From: Deltaproteobacteria bacterium
GTDB taxonomy: Bacteria; JAMCPX01
Direction of reading: 5' to 3'
DNA length: 5,810 nt
NCBI GenBank assembly: GCA_023489065.1
Contig: JAMDCL010000094.1
Span: forward strand, 1-5,810
Positions 5,498 to 5,810 of the stretch are shown one piece after another. Under the pieces are notes generated by a model that was not told where the DNA came from, did no database searches, and saw only the letters and a list, made by a program, of their open reading frames with translations. Position 1 is the stretch's first letter, and each line of letters begins with the position of its first letter. The translations under genes were made by a program, and so were the position numbers.

Positions 5498-5810
5498 AAT
5501 TTCTTTGGGTAGTTTATCGGACGTAAATACTATCTGTTTCTTTTCTTCATACAGCGTATTGAATGTATGAAACATTTCCTCCTGGGATCGCTCCTTGTTC
5601 GAAATAAACTGAATATCATCGATAAGCAGCACATCGCAATTTCTATAGACCTCCCTGAAAATTTCCATTTTCCTGTCTCTCAGATGATTCACAAGATCGT
5701 TAACGAAATTTTCCGTGGTCATATAAATGATATTCAACCCTTTATGTTCATCATCGATGAGATTGCCGATCGCATTGATAACGTGTGTTTTGCCGAGTCC
5801 GACACCGCCT
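5483..5810 (-). CDS. dnaA: DnaA AAA+ core segment (Walker A, Walker B, sensor I)
   Basis: This is the upstream open segment of the interrupted gene, open at the window edge. It begins at GGVGLGKTH (Walker A P-loop), continues through the AIGN helix and the initiator-specific region (IYMTTENFVNDLVNHLRDRK), then CDVLLIDDIQF (Walker B with the two aspartates), NKERSQEEMFHTFNTLYE, and VFTSDKLPKEI (sensor I region). It then leaves the conserved sequence abruptly and reads SIVF before TAA. A product ending here would have the nucleotide-binding core but no arginine finger, no sensor II and no DNA-binding domain. Confidence 0.85.
   Translation of the reverse strand, partial: GGVGLGKTHVINAIGNLIDDEHKGLNIIYMTTENFVNDLVNHLRDRKMEIFREVYRNCDVLLIDDIQFISNKERSQEEMFHTFNTLYEEKKQIVFTSDKLPKEISIVF

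Larger units (their letters stand above)
4922..5810 (-). pseudogene. dnaA: Chromosomal replication initiator DnaA: 5' end outside the window, interrupted by two in-frame stops
   Basis: DnaA is the AAA+ ATPase that binds origin boxes, oligomerises with ATP and melts the origin. The window holds the gene from Walker A to the C-terminus; domains I and II lie beyond 5810. The two open segments (5483-5810 and 4922-5461) are in the same frame and together cover the rest of DnaA without gap or overlap. They are separated only by a stretch containing TAA (5483-5485) and TGA (5471-5473). No indel is needed: the spacing from KEI to MGLIADI is twelve codons, as in the E. coli and B. subtilis proteins. 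As written, the full protein cannot be made by ordinary translation. Since dnaA is normally essential, a sequence error, a second dnaA copy or a functional split protein all need to be considered. Confidence 0.8.

Overview
The window comes from a Gram-negative bacterium, probably one with an anaerobic or microaerophilic lifestyle. Lipid A genes (lpxK and the start of an LpxL/HtrB-like acyltransferase) and a lipoprotein indicate an outer membrane. Rubrerythrin is typical of oxygen-sensitive organisms. The DnaA and DnaN sequences look like those of Nitrospirota or deltaproteobacterial-type lineages, but I cannot fix the taxon by eye.

Layout, read along the minus strand (from high to low coordinates): dnaA (enters from beyond position 5810, Walker A to the C-terminus), an AT-rich gap with a good sigma70-type promoter, dnaN, a short gap with a terminator-like hairpin, then rubrerythrin. 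A small two-helix membrane protein of the DUF2892 type lies on the plus strand and converges on rubrerythrin across a strong hairpin terminator. A 232-bp divergent gap follows, then mtnP (methylthioadenosine phosphorylase), a small unrecognised lipoprotein whose GTG start overlaps the mtnP stop, lpxK, and the first 24 codons of an LpxL-like acyltransferase whose GTG start overlaps the lpxK stop.

Functionally there are three blocks: replication initiation and clamp (dnaA-dnaN), a redox or peroxide-defence pair (rubrerythrin and the DUF2892 protein), and a metabolism/envelope run (mtnP, lipoprotein, lpxK, acyltransferase). Base composition differs visibly between the AT-rich replication end and the GC-richer lpxK end.

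The most unusual point is in dnaA. Exactly twelve codons, where box VII with the arginine finger should be, are replaced by unrelated sequence carrying two in-frame stops. The frame and length are otherwise perfectly kept. This is either a real lesion, a split DnaA, or a local assembly error. I see no mobile element, CRISPR array, tRNA or rRNA, and nothing that amounts to a new multi-gene system.
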